A DNA stretch of 64,000 bases, taken from positions 24,519 to 88,518 of the forward strand of contig NZ_AWNK01000006.1 in NCBI RefSeq assembly GCF_000469585.1. Direction: 5' to 3'. Positions within the stretch are counted from its first letter, which is position 1; each line of letters opens with the position of its first letter. The notes under the pieces were generated by a model, which was not told the DNA's origin, made no database searches, and saw nothing but the letters and a program-made list of their open reading frames with translations. The stretch is from Chrysiogenes arsenatis DSM 11915. GTDB taxonomy: Bacteria; Chrysiogenota; Chrysiogenetes; Chrysiogenales; Chrysiogenaceae. The translations under genes and the position numbers were made by a program. Below are positions 55,101 to 63,577 of this stretch, one piece after another.

Positions 55101-55633
55101 AACTTCTCCAAGTGTTTAAGAGAAACCAGTCTGATTTCATTGATCAGTTCCGCAATGCGATCGATCAAGAAGAAGCCACTCGCTTGGCACACACTCTGCG
55201 TGGCGCGGCAGGAAATATAGGCGCATTGCCGTTATATACTGCTGCAGGGGAACTGGAAAAAGCTGCTGCACGTGGAAATAGCACACAGATTGCTACTGCA
55301 CTTGATTCTGTAATGGAGCACCTTGACCCACTTCTCTGTGCTATTCAGAGTCAAGAAACCGCAACAATAAACGGGGATTTAACTACACATTCAATAACAA
55401 GAAGCACAGCGCAGCTCATCGAACATTTACAAATACTGGCAGGCAAACTTGCGAATGATGATATTGAAGCGATGAACCTTTTTGAGCAGCTTGGCAACGC
55501 TTCGGTGGTATTTGCCGATATTCAGGAAGAAATTAACGCATTGGCCGAGTCGATTCAGGCGTGCGATTTCGAAACTGCATACGCTCAGACGATGACGATC
55601 ATTGAATATTTCACCAGCTCTGACCAGCACTAA
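52163..55633 (+). CDS. Hybrid histidine kinase with periplasmic substrate-binding-like sensor
   Basis: A 1156-residue membrane kinase. A signal/anchor helix (residues 9-28) precedes a periplasmic region (about 35-310) of the ABC-transporter substrate-binding type (NILIIYSFND at its start). A second membrane helix spans 345-366. Then come HisKA with phospho-His428 (NMSHELRTP), an ATPase domain (530-645), and two receiver domains (about 670-785, LLDADLHD; about 813-935, MDCQMPIMDG). An HPt domain has His1010 (AHTLRGAAG), followed by a helical tail. The internal phosphorelay ends in HPt, suggesting transfer to a separate regulator, likely the HD-GYP protein three genes on. The ATG at 52163 is preferred to a GTG four codons earlier. 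Confidence 0.9.
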   Translation: MLHSQQIKRIAHIISFLLMFTTANVSVAVEVLSPQKNILIIYSFNDTNHWDHAIRLGLMEVLHDTIPLINLFDENLDAARFPTEAHREKFRRYISEKYADIRLDAIVSMSEPASLFLMTLDKDFLSVPLLMIDPSVMFREDFQCEEHTHIFSYGSNVYGAVRDVLERFQPRTLYIVGETLSQSGAERVAQLQRAELSKVKNGNLHFLLNLEVDELVEAIHRISAEDAIFYLPLTHTPSGRDLDPYRVAQRIAGIAQAPTFSHWDSLLGSGIIGGYMLSSKHVGRIAAQGIMELATGQSDTILANPDGIFVRAYDARVLERFGLTAEHLPADAEIRFYTIPQWKEHLGLLVSGAVLFVGLTVMLVITGRSLTKVSASRNALHDTQQKLEQSHAVLERRVAERTERLQLARREAVAANKAKSEFLANMSHELRTPMNAIIGLSQLALQTGLNEKQKNYIQKVHLAATSLLGILNDILDFSKIEAGKLEIENVPFRLEEVFDSLTNIITLKAQEKGIELLFDLPSTLPVSLIGDPMRLRQILVNLSMNAIKFTDHGEVVIGVAVEEEEAAYVRLRFIVRDTGVGISKEQQAKLFQSFIQGDNSTTRRFGGTGLGLVISLKLTKMMQGDIWLESDEGRGSTFSFTAVFEKQKLGSVETPSLAQEIGSLSILVVEDNATSMDILTNLLTGFGFRVDQAPNGATALILVQERADTSKYDLILLDADLHDIGGNEVVRALASNIALHEKTKYILMMPSGCAETMLAFDNVAISACLHKPFTPSSLLEAIMIAMGKAELITRYVESEYESMQSAVEKLIGARILLVEDNELNRALAIDVLGNNGIAVVVANHGREALDILAEDADFDGILMDCQMPIMDGYAATQAIRQQLRFAELPIIAMTANVMAGDQEKTLAAGMNDHIGKPLNLRDMFTKMARWIVPAPHRQVITPIHHTTVPANDSAALDNLPGVDVRQGLRTTQNNMALYQKLLQVFKRNQSDFIDQFRNAIDQEEATRLAHTLRGAAGNIGALPLYTAAGELEKAAARGNSTQIATALDSVMEHLDPLLCAIQSQETATINGDLTTHSITRSTAQLIEHLQILAGKLANDDIEAMNLFEQLGNASVVFADIQEEINALAESIQACDFETAYAQTMTIIEYFTSSDQH

Positions 55634-55647
55634 ATAGGCGGACTTTT

Positions 55648-58600
55648 ATGTATTATTTTATCTTACAACCAGACGCAACAATTTTGGACTATCACACTGC
55701 CGAAACCGAAAATTTATATGTTCCGCCTGAGCAATTTCTTGGAAAAAAAATGGACGAATGCCTTCCAAGCTCTGTCAGCACAAGTTTCCGCAACGCCATG
55801 GCGCATCTTCGAACAGGCGAACCTATGGTTGAAGTCACCTACTCGCTGGAGATTCATGGAAAAATACGCCAATTTGCCTGCCAAATTTCAACTCTGAGAC
55901 ATTCAGGGAACGCCCTTGCCGCGGTAAGAGATATTACCGATAAGCAGCGAGTCCAGCAGATACGTGACCGCTATGAGCATTTATTTGAGAACTTCATGGA
56001 ACACGCACCCTTCCCTGTCGTGATCTGGGACTTTGAACAACATGAACTTTTATATGCCAATGTCCCCGCTTACGATTGGCATACGAAGTATGCAAAAAAA
56101 GGGACTTCATCCACATTAACCTATGCCATCCGAGGCATACTCACTCCGGCAATTCTCGCCACTTTGCGCAGTGGAAAAAGCGTACAGAACCTTGAAATAC
56201 ACACCACCAGTACTGGAGGAGGATTACCTGAGTGGGTTTCGCTCTCTGCCTCGACGGTCTTATATGATGACGCCACCGTCGCGATGCTGCTCCTGCAGGA
56301 CATTACTTCTTTACGTAATAATGCCATGCAACTGCAAGAGCGAATCAAAGAGATTAAATGCCTCTATCAGGTATTTCAGATCACAGACAATCAATCTGCT
56401 CCACTAGAAGAGGTGTTTCTGGCCGTAACAGACGTACTTGCCGCAGGTTTTCAGAATCCGGAAAAAATTTCTTCGAAAATCGAGTGGAAGGCACAGACAT
56501 ACTCCTGTCCAAATTACGAAGAAAGCCCCTTTCGCCTGACCGTTGAGGCATACACCCAGCAAAGCGAACAGATTCGTCTGACGGTGGTCTACCTCGGTGA
56601 ACACGATGTATACGCTCCTCAGCCATTCTTGGATGAGGAGCGACAATTAGTGCAAACTGTCGTGCAGCGCTTGGCAGAAATCGTCGAACAGCGCCAAGCC
56701 GATAACAACCTAGCAGAGCATACGGCACTGGTGAGTGTCATGTTTGCTCAGACAACCGAATCGATACTCATACTCGACCCTGACAGTGGACGTATCACGC
56801 ATTTTAACGAATCGGCACATACGAATCTGGGATACTCCCGCGAAGAATTTGCAACGCTTACCATAGCGGACATCGAAGCAAAATACTCTGCAACAAATAT
56901 TGCTCAACACAATGCGCAAGTAAAATCCGGAAAAACGCTGGAAATAGAGGGGCAGCATCGCCATAAATCCGGTGCCGTATCCGATGTAGCCATTACTGTG
57001 CGGCCAATAGAAATGCGCGGGAAAACTTTTATCTCGTGCGTCTGGCATGACATCACCGTGATAAAACAACGAGAGAACGAACTGAAAGACCGTGGCAATC
57101 GTTTTCGGGCGTATAATGAAGTGCTCAGCACACTCCATTCCGCTATCTCGGTAACGCAAGGCTACTTTGACCGTTTTGTGAAAATAGTGACAGAAACCGT
57201 CGCTTTGGAACTTCACATCGACCGAGTATCAGTATGGGTATTCCGGAATAATTTTTTACAGAGCGAATGCATTGATCTTTTTCAGCGCCAAAATAATGCC
57301 CACTCGCCAGGGCCAATACTTGATATTGAGTACTTCGAAGAAGAGTTTGCGATCATACGCCGTGCACGTTATTTTTACACAACTGACCCATTAAACGATC
57401 CTCGTGCGGCAGGCTTTCGCGAAAACTACACTATCCCGAATGGAATTCGTTCCATTCTTGACTGCACCATCCGCATCGGCGAAGAGTGCCACGGAGTGGT
57501 GAGTTTTGAGATGACCACAACAGACCGTGCGTGGCATTCGGACGAAATATCTTTTGGTTGTCAGGTTGCCGATCAGGTCGGTATCGCCTTATTAAACGTA
57601 GAGCGACTGCAACATATCAAAGAGTTGACCCACTATCAATGTGACCTCGAAGCACTGGTGCAAAAGCGCACGGCAGAGTTGGAAATGGCAAATGAAGAGC
57701 AGGTGGCTATCTTCAACTCTGTTTCCGTCGGGATTATTATTGCGAAAAATAACATGATCCGCCGATGCAATTTGCGCGTTGAAGAGCTTCTGGGCTATAC
57801 GCTGACTGAGTTGTGCCGTCAGAGCCTCCGCACCTTTTTTGAAAACGAACAGGCCTTTCTGGAAATCGACAATTCCTTTTCCCGTATGGGTTTCGGTGAA
57901 ACTATCCGCGTGAGTACTTTACTGAGACGCCGGAGCGGAGAGCTTGTATGGGTACGTTTGAGCGGAACACACCTCAAATCAGACTTAGGACAACCGGAGC
58001 TGTTGCTTGTCATTGAAGACATTAGCGATGAGCAAAAATCGGCAGCATTGTTACAAAAAGCTAAAGAATCCGCTGAAAATGCAAGTCGTGCAAAAAGCGC
58101 ATTTCTCGCAAACATGAGTCACGAAATTCGCACACCAATGAACGCTATTATCGGCATGTCATATCTGACATTGAAAACTGAATTGACACCACTACAGCGC
58201 GACTATGTAGCGAAAATTCACACCTCAGGAAACCACCTCTTGGATATCATTAACGATATCCTTGACCTTTCCCGTATTGAAGCAGGCAAATTAGTTGTTG
58301 AGCACACGCTGTGTCGCCTGATGGAAATTATAGAAAAACTCAGAGATATCATTCAAGACGCTACACAACGCAAAGGTCTGCAATTGACATTTGACATCGC
58401 AGATGATGTTCCATTGCATATCTGGAGCGACCCACTACGGATCGGTCAGATATTACTGAATTACATAAATAACGCCGTAAAATTCACGGAATCCGGCGAA
58501 ATCATCGTGCGAGTTCACACAGAGTTGCCTCTTACAGACCAAGCAATTCTCCGCTTTGAGGTAACAGACACTGGCATCGGGCTAACTGAAGAACAACTTG

Positions 58601-59868
58601 GCACCTTGTTTCAGGAGTTTCAGCAAGCCGACTCTTCAATCACCCGTCGCTATGGAGGCACCGGCCTAGGACTTTCTATTTGCAAGCAACTGGCCGGACT
58701 TATGGGCGGTTCCGTTGGCGCAAGCAGCCAAGTTGGCATAGGAAGTACCTTTTGGTTCACTATTCGGGTTGGAGTAACGGAAGGATGCTGTCCTATTGAA
58801 ACGTTGCCACATAACGAGCAACGAGCTTCAACAACCCTACGAGGGATACATGTATTGCTCGTTGAAGATAACTCTATCAACCAAGATGTTGCCTTTGGAT
58901 TGCTCAGTGAAGCCGGTATTCTGGTTGATATTGCCGAAAATGGGCAAATCGCACTCGATATGCTTGCGCAAAGAGAGTACGACCTCGTGCTAATGGATAT
59001 GCAAATGCCGGTAATGGATGGCGTCACTGCTACCACTGCTATCCGAAAAAACACGCAGTGGGATACCTTACCGGTTATAGCGATGACCGCGAACGCAATG
59101 CGCCAGGATCGCGATGCCTGCTTTGCCGCTGGGATGAACGATTTTATTGAGAAGCCAATAAACCCTGAAGTACTCATACAGGTGCTGCTGCGATGGGCCC
59201 CCTTACAGAAGGGAGTCGCGAATGAGCCGACGACCACTCCAATGGTACTGTCTCCATCGCCGAGGCCTTGTCGCCCCGACTTTTTGGATGCCTGCTCTCA
59301 TAATGGAATTGATGTTGATGGTGCTCTCGCTCGATTATTAGGGAACAATGCAAGCTTGATAGCAATTTTCCGCCGCTTTGCCGCGGCTCATGCCAATACC
59401 TGCCAGGAACTACTTCCGCTGATTCGCTACCAGCGTTGGAGTGACGCGGAGCTGCTTGTTCATACACTAAAAGGTTCAGCCGGCAATATTGGTGCGAAAG
59501 CCCTGCAAGCCTCTGCCGCGCAAGTAGAAAAAAACATCAAAATGCGGGAGTCGGAAGACACTCTCTTGGAACAGATTCACAATATGGATGAAGTATTGCA
59601 ACAGGTAGTTTCGACCCTGCAACATGCCATCGCCTGCTCGGATGCACAAACCGCCAGCGAACGTAGTGACAATGCAGCAGGCATAGATGAAGTGTGCCAA
59701 ATGCTTTGCTCCCTGCTGCGTGAGGATCAACCGGAAGCCTTAGAGTATTTTGAATCACACCATCTACTTCTGGAATCGCACTTTGGCAATAAATTTGCTA
59801 CTATCGCAAGATATATTCGTGCAATAAATTTTGAAGATGCGTTGGATATGCTTGAGGAGCACTTATGA
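55648..59868 (+). CDS. PAS/GAF multi-sensor hybrid histidine kinase
   Basis: A 1406-residue soluble-looking kinase without membrane helices. The sensor half appears to hold a PAS-like start (1-100), a second PAS (110-230), a third PAS (about 365-475, ILILDPDSGRITHFNESAH), a GAF (490-650) and a fourth PAS (685-800, VGIIIAKNNMIRRCN). HisKA carries His825 (NMSHEIRTP); the ATPase covers 930-1045; one receiver covers 1065-1180 (MDMQMPVMDG). An HPt (VHTLKGSAGN) lies near 1270, and a C-terminal helical tail follows. It starts 14 bases after the previous kinase and overlaps the next by four. Ligands are unknown. Confidence 0.9.
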   Translation: MYYFILQPDATILDYHTAETENLYVPPEQFLGKKMDECLPSSVSTSFRNAMAHLRTGEPMVEVTYSLEIHGKIRQFACQISTLRHSGNALAAVRDITDKQRVQQIRDRYEHLFENFMEHAPFPVVIWDFEQHELLYANVPAYDWHTKYAKKGTSSTLTYAIRGILTPAILATLRSGKSVQNLEIHTTSTGGGLPEWVSLSASTVLYDDATVAMLLLQDITSLRNNAMQLQERIKEIKCLYQVFQITDNQSAPLEEVFLAVTDVLAAGFQNPEKISSKIEWKAQTYSCPNYEESPFRLTVEAYTQQSEQIRLTVVYLGEHDVYAPQPFLDEERQLVQTVVQRLAEIVEQRQADNNLAEHTALVSVMFAQTTESILILDPDSGRITHFNESAHTNLGYSREEFATLTIADIEAKYSATNIAQHNAQVKSGKTLEIEGQHRHKSGAVSDVAITVRPIEMRGKTFISCVWHDITVIKQRENELKDRGNRFRAYNEVLSTLHSAISVTQGYFDRFVKIVTETVALELHIDRVSVWVFRNNFLQSECIDLFQRQNNAHSPGPILDIEYFEEEFAIIRRARYFYTTDPLNDPRAAGFRENYTIPNGIRSILDCTIRIGEECHGVVSFEMTTTDRAWHSDEISFGCQVADQVGIALLNVERLQHIKELTHYQCDLEALVQKRTAELEMANEEQVAIFNSVSVGIIIAKNNMIRRCNLRVEELLGYTLTELCRQSLRTFFENEQAFLEIDNSFSRMGFGETIRVSTLLRRRSGELVWVRLSGTHLKSDLGQPELLLVIEDISDEQKSAALLQKAKESAENASRAKSAFLANMSHEIRTPMNAIIGMSYLTLKTELTPLQRDYVAKIHTSGNHLLDIINDILDLSRIEAGKLVVEHTLCRLMEIIEKLRDIIQDATQRKGLQLTFDIADDVPLHIWSDPLRIGQILLNYINNAVKFTESGEIIVRVHTELPLTDQAILRFEVTDTGIGLTEEQLGTLFQEFQQADSSITRRYGGTGLGLSICKQLAGLMGGSVGASSQVGIGSTFWFTIRVGVTEGCCPIETLPHNEQRASTTLRGIHVLLVEDNSINQDVAFGLLSEAGILVDIAENGQIALDMLAQREYDLVLMDMQMPVMDGVTATTAIRKNTQWDTLPVIAMTANAMRQDRDACFAAGMNDFIEKPINPEVLIQVLLRWAPLQKGVANEPTTTPMVLSPSPRPCRPDFLDACSHNGIDVDGALARLLGNNASLIAIFRRFAAAHANTCQELLPLIRYQRWSDAELLVHTLKGSAGNIGAKALQASAAQVEKNIKMRESEDTLLEQIHNMDEVLQQVVSTLQHAIACSDAQTASERSDNAAGIDEVCQMLCSLLREDQPEALEYFESHHLLLESHFGNKFATIARYIRAINFEDALDMLEEHL

Positions 59869-62462
59869 ACACACACGATTCGCCCGATACCTTTTCAGGC
59901 CTTGCTGCGACTCACGATGCTGCCGGTGATCGGGAGTCAGAATCGAATGTTGATATCTTCCCGTGGAATGATCAAATGAATACCGGTATCGACATCATCG
60001 ATACGCAGCACCGCGCTTTGGTTGACATACTCAATCACATGACCAGCCATTTAATTTACCACACCGAAGTAATGGAGCTTGATCGCATCTTCGATGAACT
60101 CCGAGAATACATTACATTCCACTTTAAGACCGAAGAAGACATATGGGAAGAATGTATCGAAAACGATGAGTGGACTGTTGAGCATACGAAGGAACACCAG
60201 AGCTTTGTCCATGAGATAGATGCATTGGCACGGCATAAAGAACACAAACCATTTGACGTCATTATTGAAGATATTGTCATGTTCCTGACCAGATGGCTTG
60301 CCCTGCATATTATTGAGCTCGATAAGAGGATGGCGCTCACGTATTTTGCCATACGCGCTGGGCACTCGCGAGAAAAAGCCAAAACAATAGCCAATGAGCA
60401 AATGGCAGGCGCCACTCGGTCAATGATTACCGCTATTATGACAATGTACGATGCTTTGGCTATACGCACCGTTCATCTTGGTCGCGAAGCACACAAGCGC
60501 CGCGAAGCCGAGAATGAGTTACAACGCACCATCGACGAACTCGTGCTCGCAAAAGCAGCTGCTGAGGCATCAAGCATGTCCAAAAGTGCTTTTCTAGCAA
60601 ACATGAGCCATGAAATCCGTACGCCAATGAACGTCATTATGGGCATGTCATACTTGATAATGAAAACGTCACTTACCCCGCTGCAGCACGACTATCTCAC
60701 AAAAATTCAGTCGTCAAGCCAGCATCTGCTTTCTATAGTAAATAACATTCTCGACTACTCAAAAGTGGAATCAGGAAAACTACCGATTGAAAAATCATTC
60801 TTCCCCCTCAGTCAGCTTCTCAAGAACTGCTCTTTCTTTTTGCACGAACACGCCGAAGCAAAAAATCTAGCGTGTTCATTTGAGATCGCTCCCGACGTCC
60901 CCGAGATGATAGAAGGCGACCCACTTCGCATTGAGCAGATATTGTTAAACCTCATATCAAACGCCGTGAAATTCACCGAAGAAGGAGACATTCGGGTAAC
61001 AGTCGTTCGAGTCAATCACTCCGAAGAAACTGCCTTGCTACGATTTGCCGTTCACGATACTGGAATTGGCATCAGTGCAGAGCAGCAGAAGTTGATTTTC
61101 CAGAGTTTCCAACAGGTAGATGCCACATCAACACGCAAATATGGCGGAAGTGGACTGGGGCTTGCTATTTGCAAAAAACTGGTCGGGTTAATGGGTGGAG
61201 ATGCCGGTGTTTCCAGTGATCTGGGGAAAGGAAGCACCTTCTGGATCACTGTTCCCGTTGGCATCAACCATAGTGACAATTACTCTCCGCATCCCAAAAC
61301 ACTTGCTGAAGAGTGGCGGCGGATTGGTGGCGCGATGCTCCATGATACCGACACGGATACTGCGCAACCAGCCTTTCCGTTTGAGCGTCTGGCATCGATT
61401 ACCGGAGCACATCTACTGTTGGTAGAAGACAATCCTGTCAATCAAGAGGTTGCCCTTGGCCTGCTGGCAGAAGCAAAAGTTCATGTCGATGTGGCAGAAA
61501 ATGGGCAGATTGCCATCGAAATGCTGCGCCAGAAGCACTACGACCTCGTGTTCATGGACATGCAAATGCCGGTAATGGACGGCATTACGGCCACGTATGA
61601 AATTCGCCAGAATCCGCTTTGGACCGATTTGCCGATTATTGCGATGACCGCAAATTCGTTTCAACAGGATCGCGAGGCATGCATTGTTGCAGGAATGAAT
61701 GACTTCCTCGGTAAACCCGTTGCACCCCATCTCCTCTGGGATGTGTTGCTAAAGTGGATAACACCGCGGACAAGCACTCCATATGCCGAGCCACCAACAT
61801 ATATAAAACCTCAAGTAGATGCCGTTTCCGAGAAAGATCTGGAGTCTTTGCATGGGATAGATGTTCGTGCAGCTCTTGCGCGGGTGCTCAACAACCGAGG
61901 ACAGCTCGCGTCGATTCTCCGCTTATTCTTTACAACGCACCAGCAAACCGCAGCACAAATTCGCCAATTATTGAGTGATGGGCAATGGAACCAAGCGGAA
62001 CTTTTGGCACACACGATCAAAGGAGCCGCTGGAAATATCGGAGCGACAGCCTTGCAGCAAGGCGCGTTACAGCTAGAGCAAGCTATCCGCAACCAAGAAC
62101 CTTTCTTGACCGTAATATCGCTGTTACAACCTTTAGAAAACATGTTAAGCCGTCTCCTTCAGGAGTTGGCACATGTACTTGATATCGATCGTCCCACGCG
62201 ACTATCGGCCTCTCCTCCAAGCAAAGAGCGTATTGCTCAGCTGTTGAACGAACTCGCACAGTTGTTGGAAAACGATCAGATTGAAGCGCTTGACCTGCTA
62301 GCGGAGCAGGGGGAAATACTAAGGGACATTTTCGGGGAAGAATTCCCGCTTTTTGCACAGCGGATAAAACATTTCGACTTTGAAGCCGCCGGGGATATGC
62401 TAGGCAACCATCGGCATCGTATTGACCAGAAAGCAAGACAGATAGGTGACAACCATGAGTGA
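59865..62462 (+). CDS. Hemerythrin-sensor hybrid histidine kinase
   Basis: An 865-residue kinase whose N-terminal part (about residues 30-170) is a bacteriohemerythrin. The diiron ligands are visible in order: DTQHRAL, FHFKTEEDIWEE, HTKEHQSFVHE, LALHIIELDKRM. A hemerythrin can sense oxygen or NO. No membrane helix is present. HisKA has His249 (NMSHEIRTP), then an ATPase domain (350-460), one receiver (about 515-630, MDMQMPVMDG), an HPt (AHTIKGAAGN, near 715) and a helical tail. It overlaps both neighbours. Together with the neighbours it suggests redox input to a cyclic-di-GMP output. Confidence 0.9.
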   Translation: MNTHDSPDTFSGLAATHDAAGDRESESNVDIFPWNDQMNTGIDIIDTQHRALVDILNHMTSHLIYHTEVMELDRIFDELREYITFHFKTEEDIWEECIENDEWTVEHTKEHQSFVHEIDALARHKEHKPFDVIIEDIVMFLTRWLALHIIELDKRMALTYFAIRAGHSREKAKTIANEQMAGATRSMITAIMTMYDALAIRTVHLGREAHKRREAENELQRTIDELVLAKAAAEASSMSKSAFLANMSHEIRTPMNVIMGMSYLIMKTSLTPLQHDYLTKIQSSSQHLLSIVNNILDYSKVESGKLPIEKSFFPLSQLLKNCSFFLHEHAEAKNLACSFEIAPDVPEMIEGDPLRIEQILLNLISNAVKFTEEGDIRVTVVRVNHSEETALLRFAVHDTGIGISAEQQKLIFQSFQQVDATSTRKYGGSGLGLAICKKLVGLMGGDAGVSSDLGKGSTFWITVPVGINHSDNYSPHPKTLAEEWRRIGGAMLHDTDTDTAQPAFPFERLASITGAHLLLVEDNPVNQEVALGLLAEAKVHVDVAENGQIAIEMLRQKHYDLVFMDMQMPVMDGITATYEIRQNPLWTDLPIIAMTANSFQQDREACIVAGMNDFLGKPVAPHLLWDVLLKWITPRTSTPYAEPPTYIKPQVDAVSEKDLESLHGIDVRAALARVLNNRGQLASILRLFFTTHQQTAAQIRQLLSDGQWNQAELLAHTIKGAAGNIGATALQQGALQLEQAIRNQEPFLTVISLLQPLENMLSRLLQELAHVLDIDRPTRLSASPPSKERIAQLLNELAQLLENDQIEALDLLAEQGEILRDIFGEEFPLFAQRIKHFDFEAAGDMLGNHRHRIDQKARQIGDNHE

Positions 62463-63555
62463 AGCCATAGGCATAACTTCGCATCAGCATACCGTTTTGA
62501 TCGTTGATGATTCTCCTGAAAACCTGATCATCGTCTCCGGCTTGCTGAAGCGTGAGTATAAAGTCAAAGTTGCAAATAGTGGTGCACGAGCATTGAAAAT
62601 AGCATTTTCAGATACTCCACCCGACTTGATTCTACTTGATGTGATGATGCCGGAAATGGATGGCTATGAGGTGTGTCGACAATTGAAGCAGCACAAGCAT
62701 GCGAAGCATATTCCCGTTATTTTCATCACTGCCAAAGGGGACGATGCTGACGAAGAATGTGGGCTTTCACTAGGCGCAGTTGACTATGTGACAAAGCCAG
62801 TGAATCCGCCGATAGTGTTGGCGCGAGTAAAGTCCCATCTCTTGTTAAAGTCAGCGACCGATGCACTGCGCGACCGTAATGAGTGCCTTGAGATGGAAGT
62901 ACAGCGCCGCACAGAGGAAGTGGTCGCCATTCAGGATGTCACTATTTTTGCGTTTGCGTCTCTGGCAGAAACCCGGGATAACGATACTGGATATCATTTA
63001 CGTCGCACTCAACTGTATGTAAAGACGTTGGCACAGAAATTACAGCAGAACCCCCGTTTTTGTGCCTTTCTGACCGATGAGAATATTGAACTACTTTTCA
63101 AGTCGGCACCATTGCACGACATCGGCAAAGTCGGCATACCCGACTCCATCCTCATGAAGCCCGGGCGATTGACAGCAGAGGAATTTGAAATAATGAAAAC
63201 CCATGCCACCATAGGTCGTGATGCCATTGTTAATGCAGAAAATCATTTAGGTGCAAGTGTTGACTTCTTGTGTGTTGCCAAAGATATAGCCTACGGGCAT
63301 CACGAAAAATGGGATGGCAGCGGGTACCCACTCGGGCTTACAGGTGACGAAATCCCGATTGCCGCACGTTTGATGGCGGTAGCAGATGTGTATGACGCGC
63401 TGGTGAATAAGCGGGTGTATCACGATGCGATGGAGCCGGAATTAGTGGCGCAGATGATTTACGAAGGTCGCGGAAAACATTTCGATCCAGATGTAGTTGA
63501 TGCGTTCATGGATCTCAAAGAAACTTTTTTTGAGATAACACGGCAGTACCAATAA
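62455..63555 (+). CDS. Response regulator with HD-GYP phosphodiesterase domain
   Basis: A 366-residue, RpfG-type regulator that, in this family, degrades cyclic-di-GMP. Its receiver domain (about 14-130) has VDDSPEN and the phospho-Asp in LLDVMMPEMDG. A short helical linker (LEMEVQRRTEEVVAIQ) leads to the HD-GYP domain with HDIGKVGIPD near residue 222, GHHEKWDGSGYP near 282 and VADVYDAL near 310, so metal ligands and the GYP motif are intact. The ATG overlaps the kinase stop region, with AGGTGA upstream. Likely the output of the kinase cluster. Confidence 0.93.
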   Translation: MSEAIGITSHQHTVLIVDDSPENLIIVSGLLKREYKVKVANSGARALKIAFSDTPPDLILLDVMMPEMDGYEVCRQLKQHKHAKHIPVIFITAKGDDADEECGLSLGAVDYVTKPVNPPIVLARVKSHLLLKSATDALRDRNECLEMEVQRRTEEVVAIQDVTIFAFASLAETRDNDTGYHLRRTQLYVKTLAQKLQQNPRFCAFLTDENIELLFKSAPLHDIGKVGIPDSILMKPGRLTAEEFEIMKTHATIGRDAIVNAENHLGASVDFLCVAKDIAYGHHEKWDGSGYPLGLTGDEIPIAARLMAVADVYDALVNKRVYHDAMEPELVAQMIYEGRGKHFDPDVVDAFMDLKETFFEITRQYQ

Positions 63556-63577
63556 CGTCATGACATGACGTTATTGG
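63549..63577. terminator. Shared hairpin spanning two convergent stop codons
   Basis: CCAATAACGTCA (63549-63560) and TGACGTTATTGG (63566-63577) form a perfect 12-bp stem over TGACA. The TAA of the HD-GYP gene and the TGA of the opposite gene both lie in the left arm. No U-run follows on either strand, so terminator action is plausible, not certain. Confidence 0.6.
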
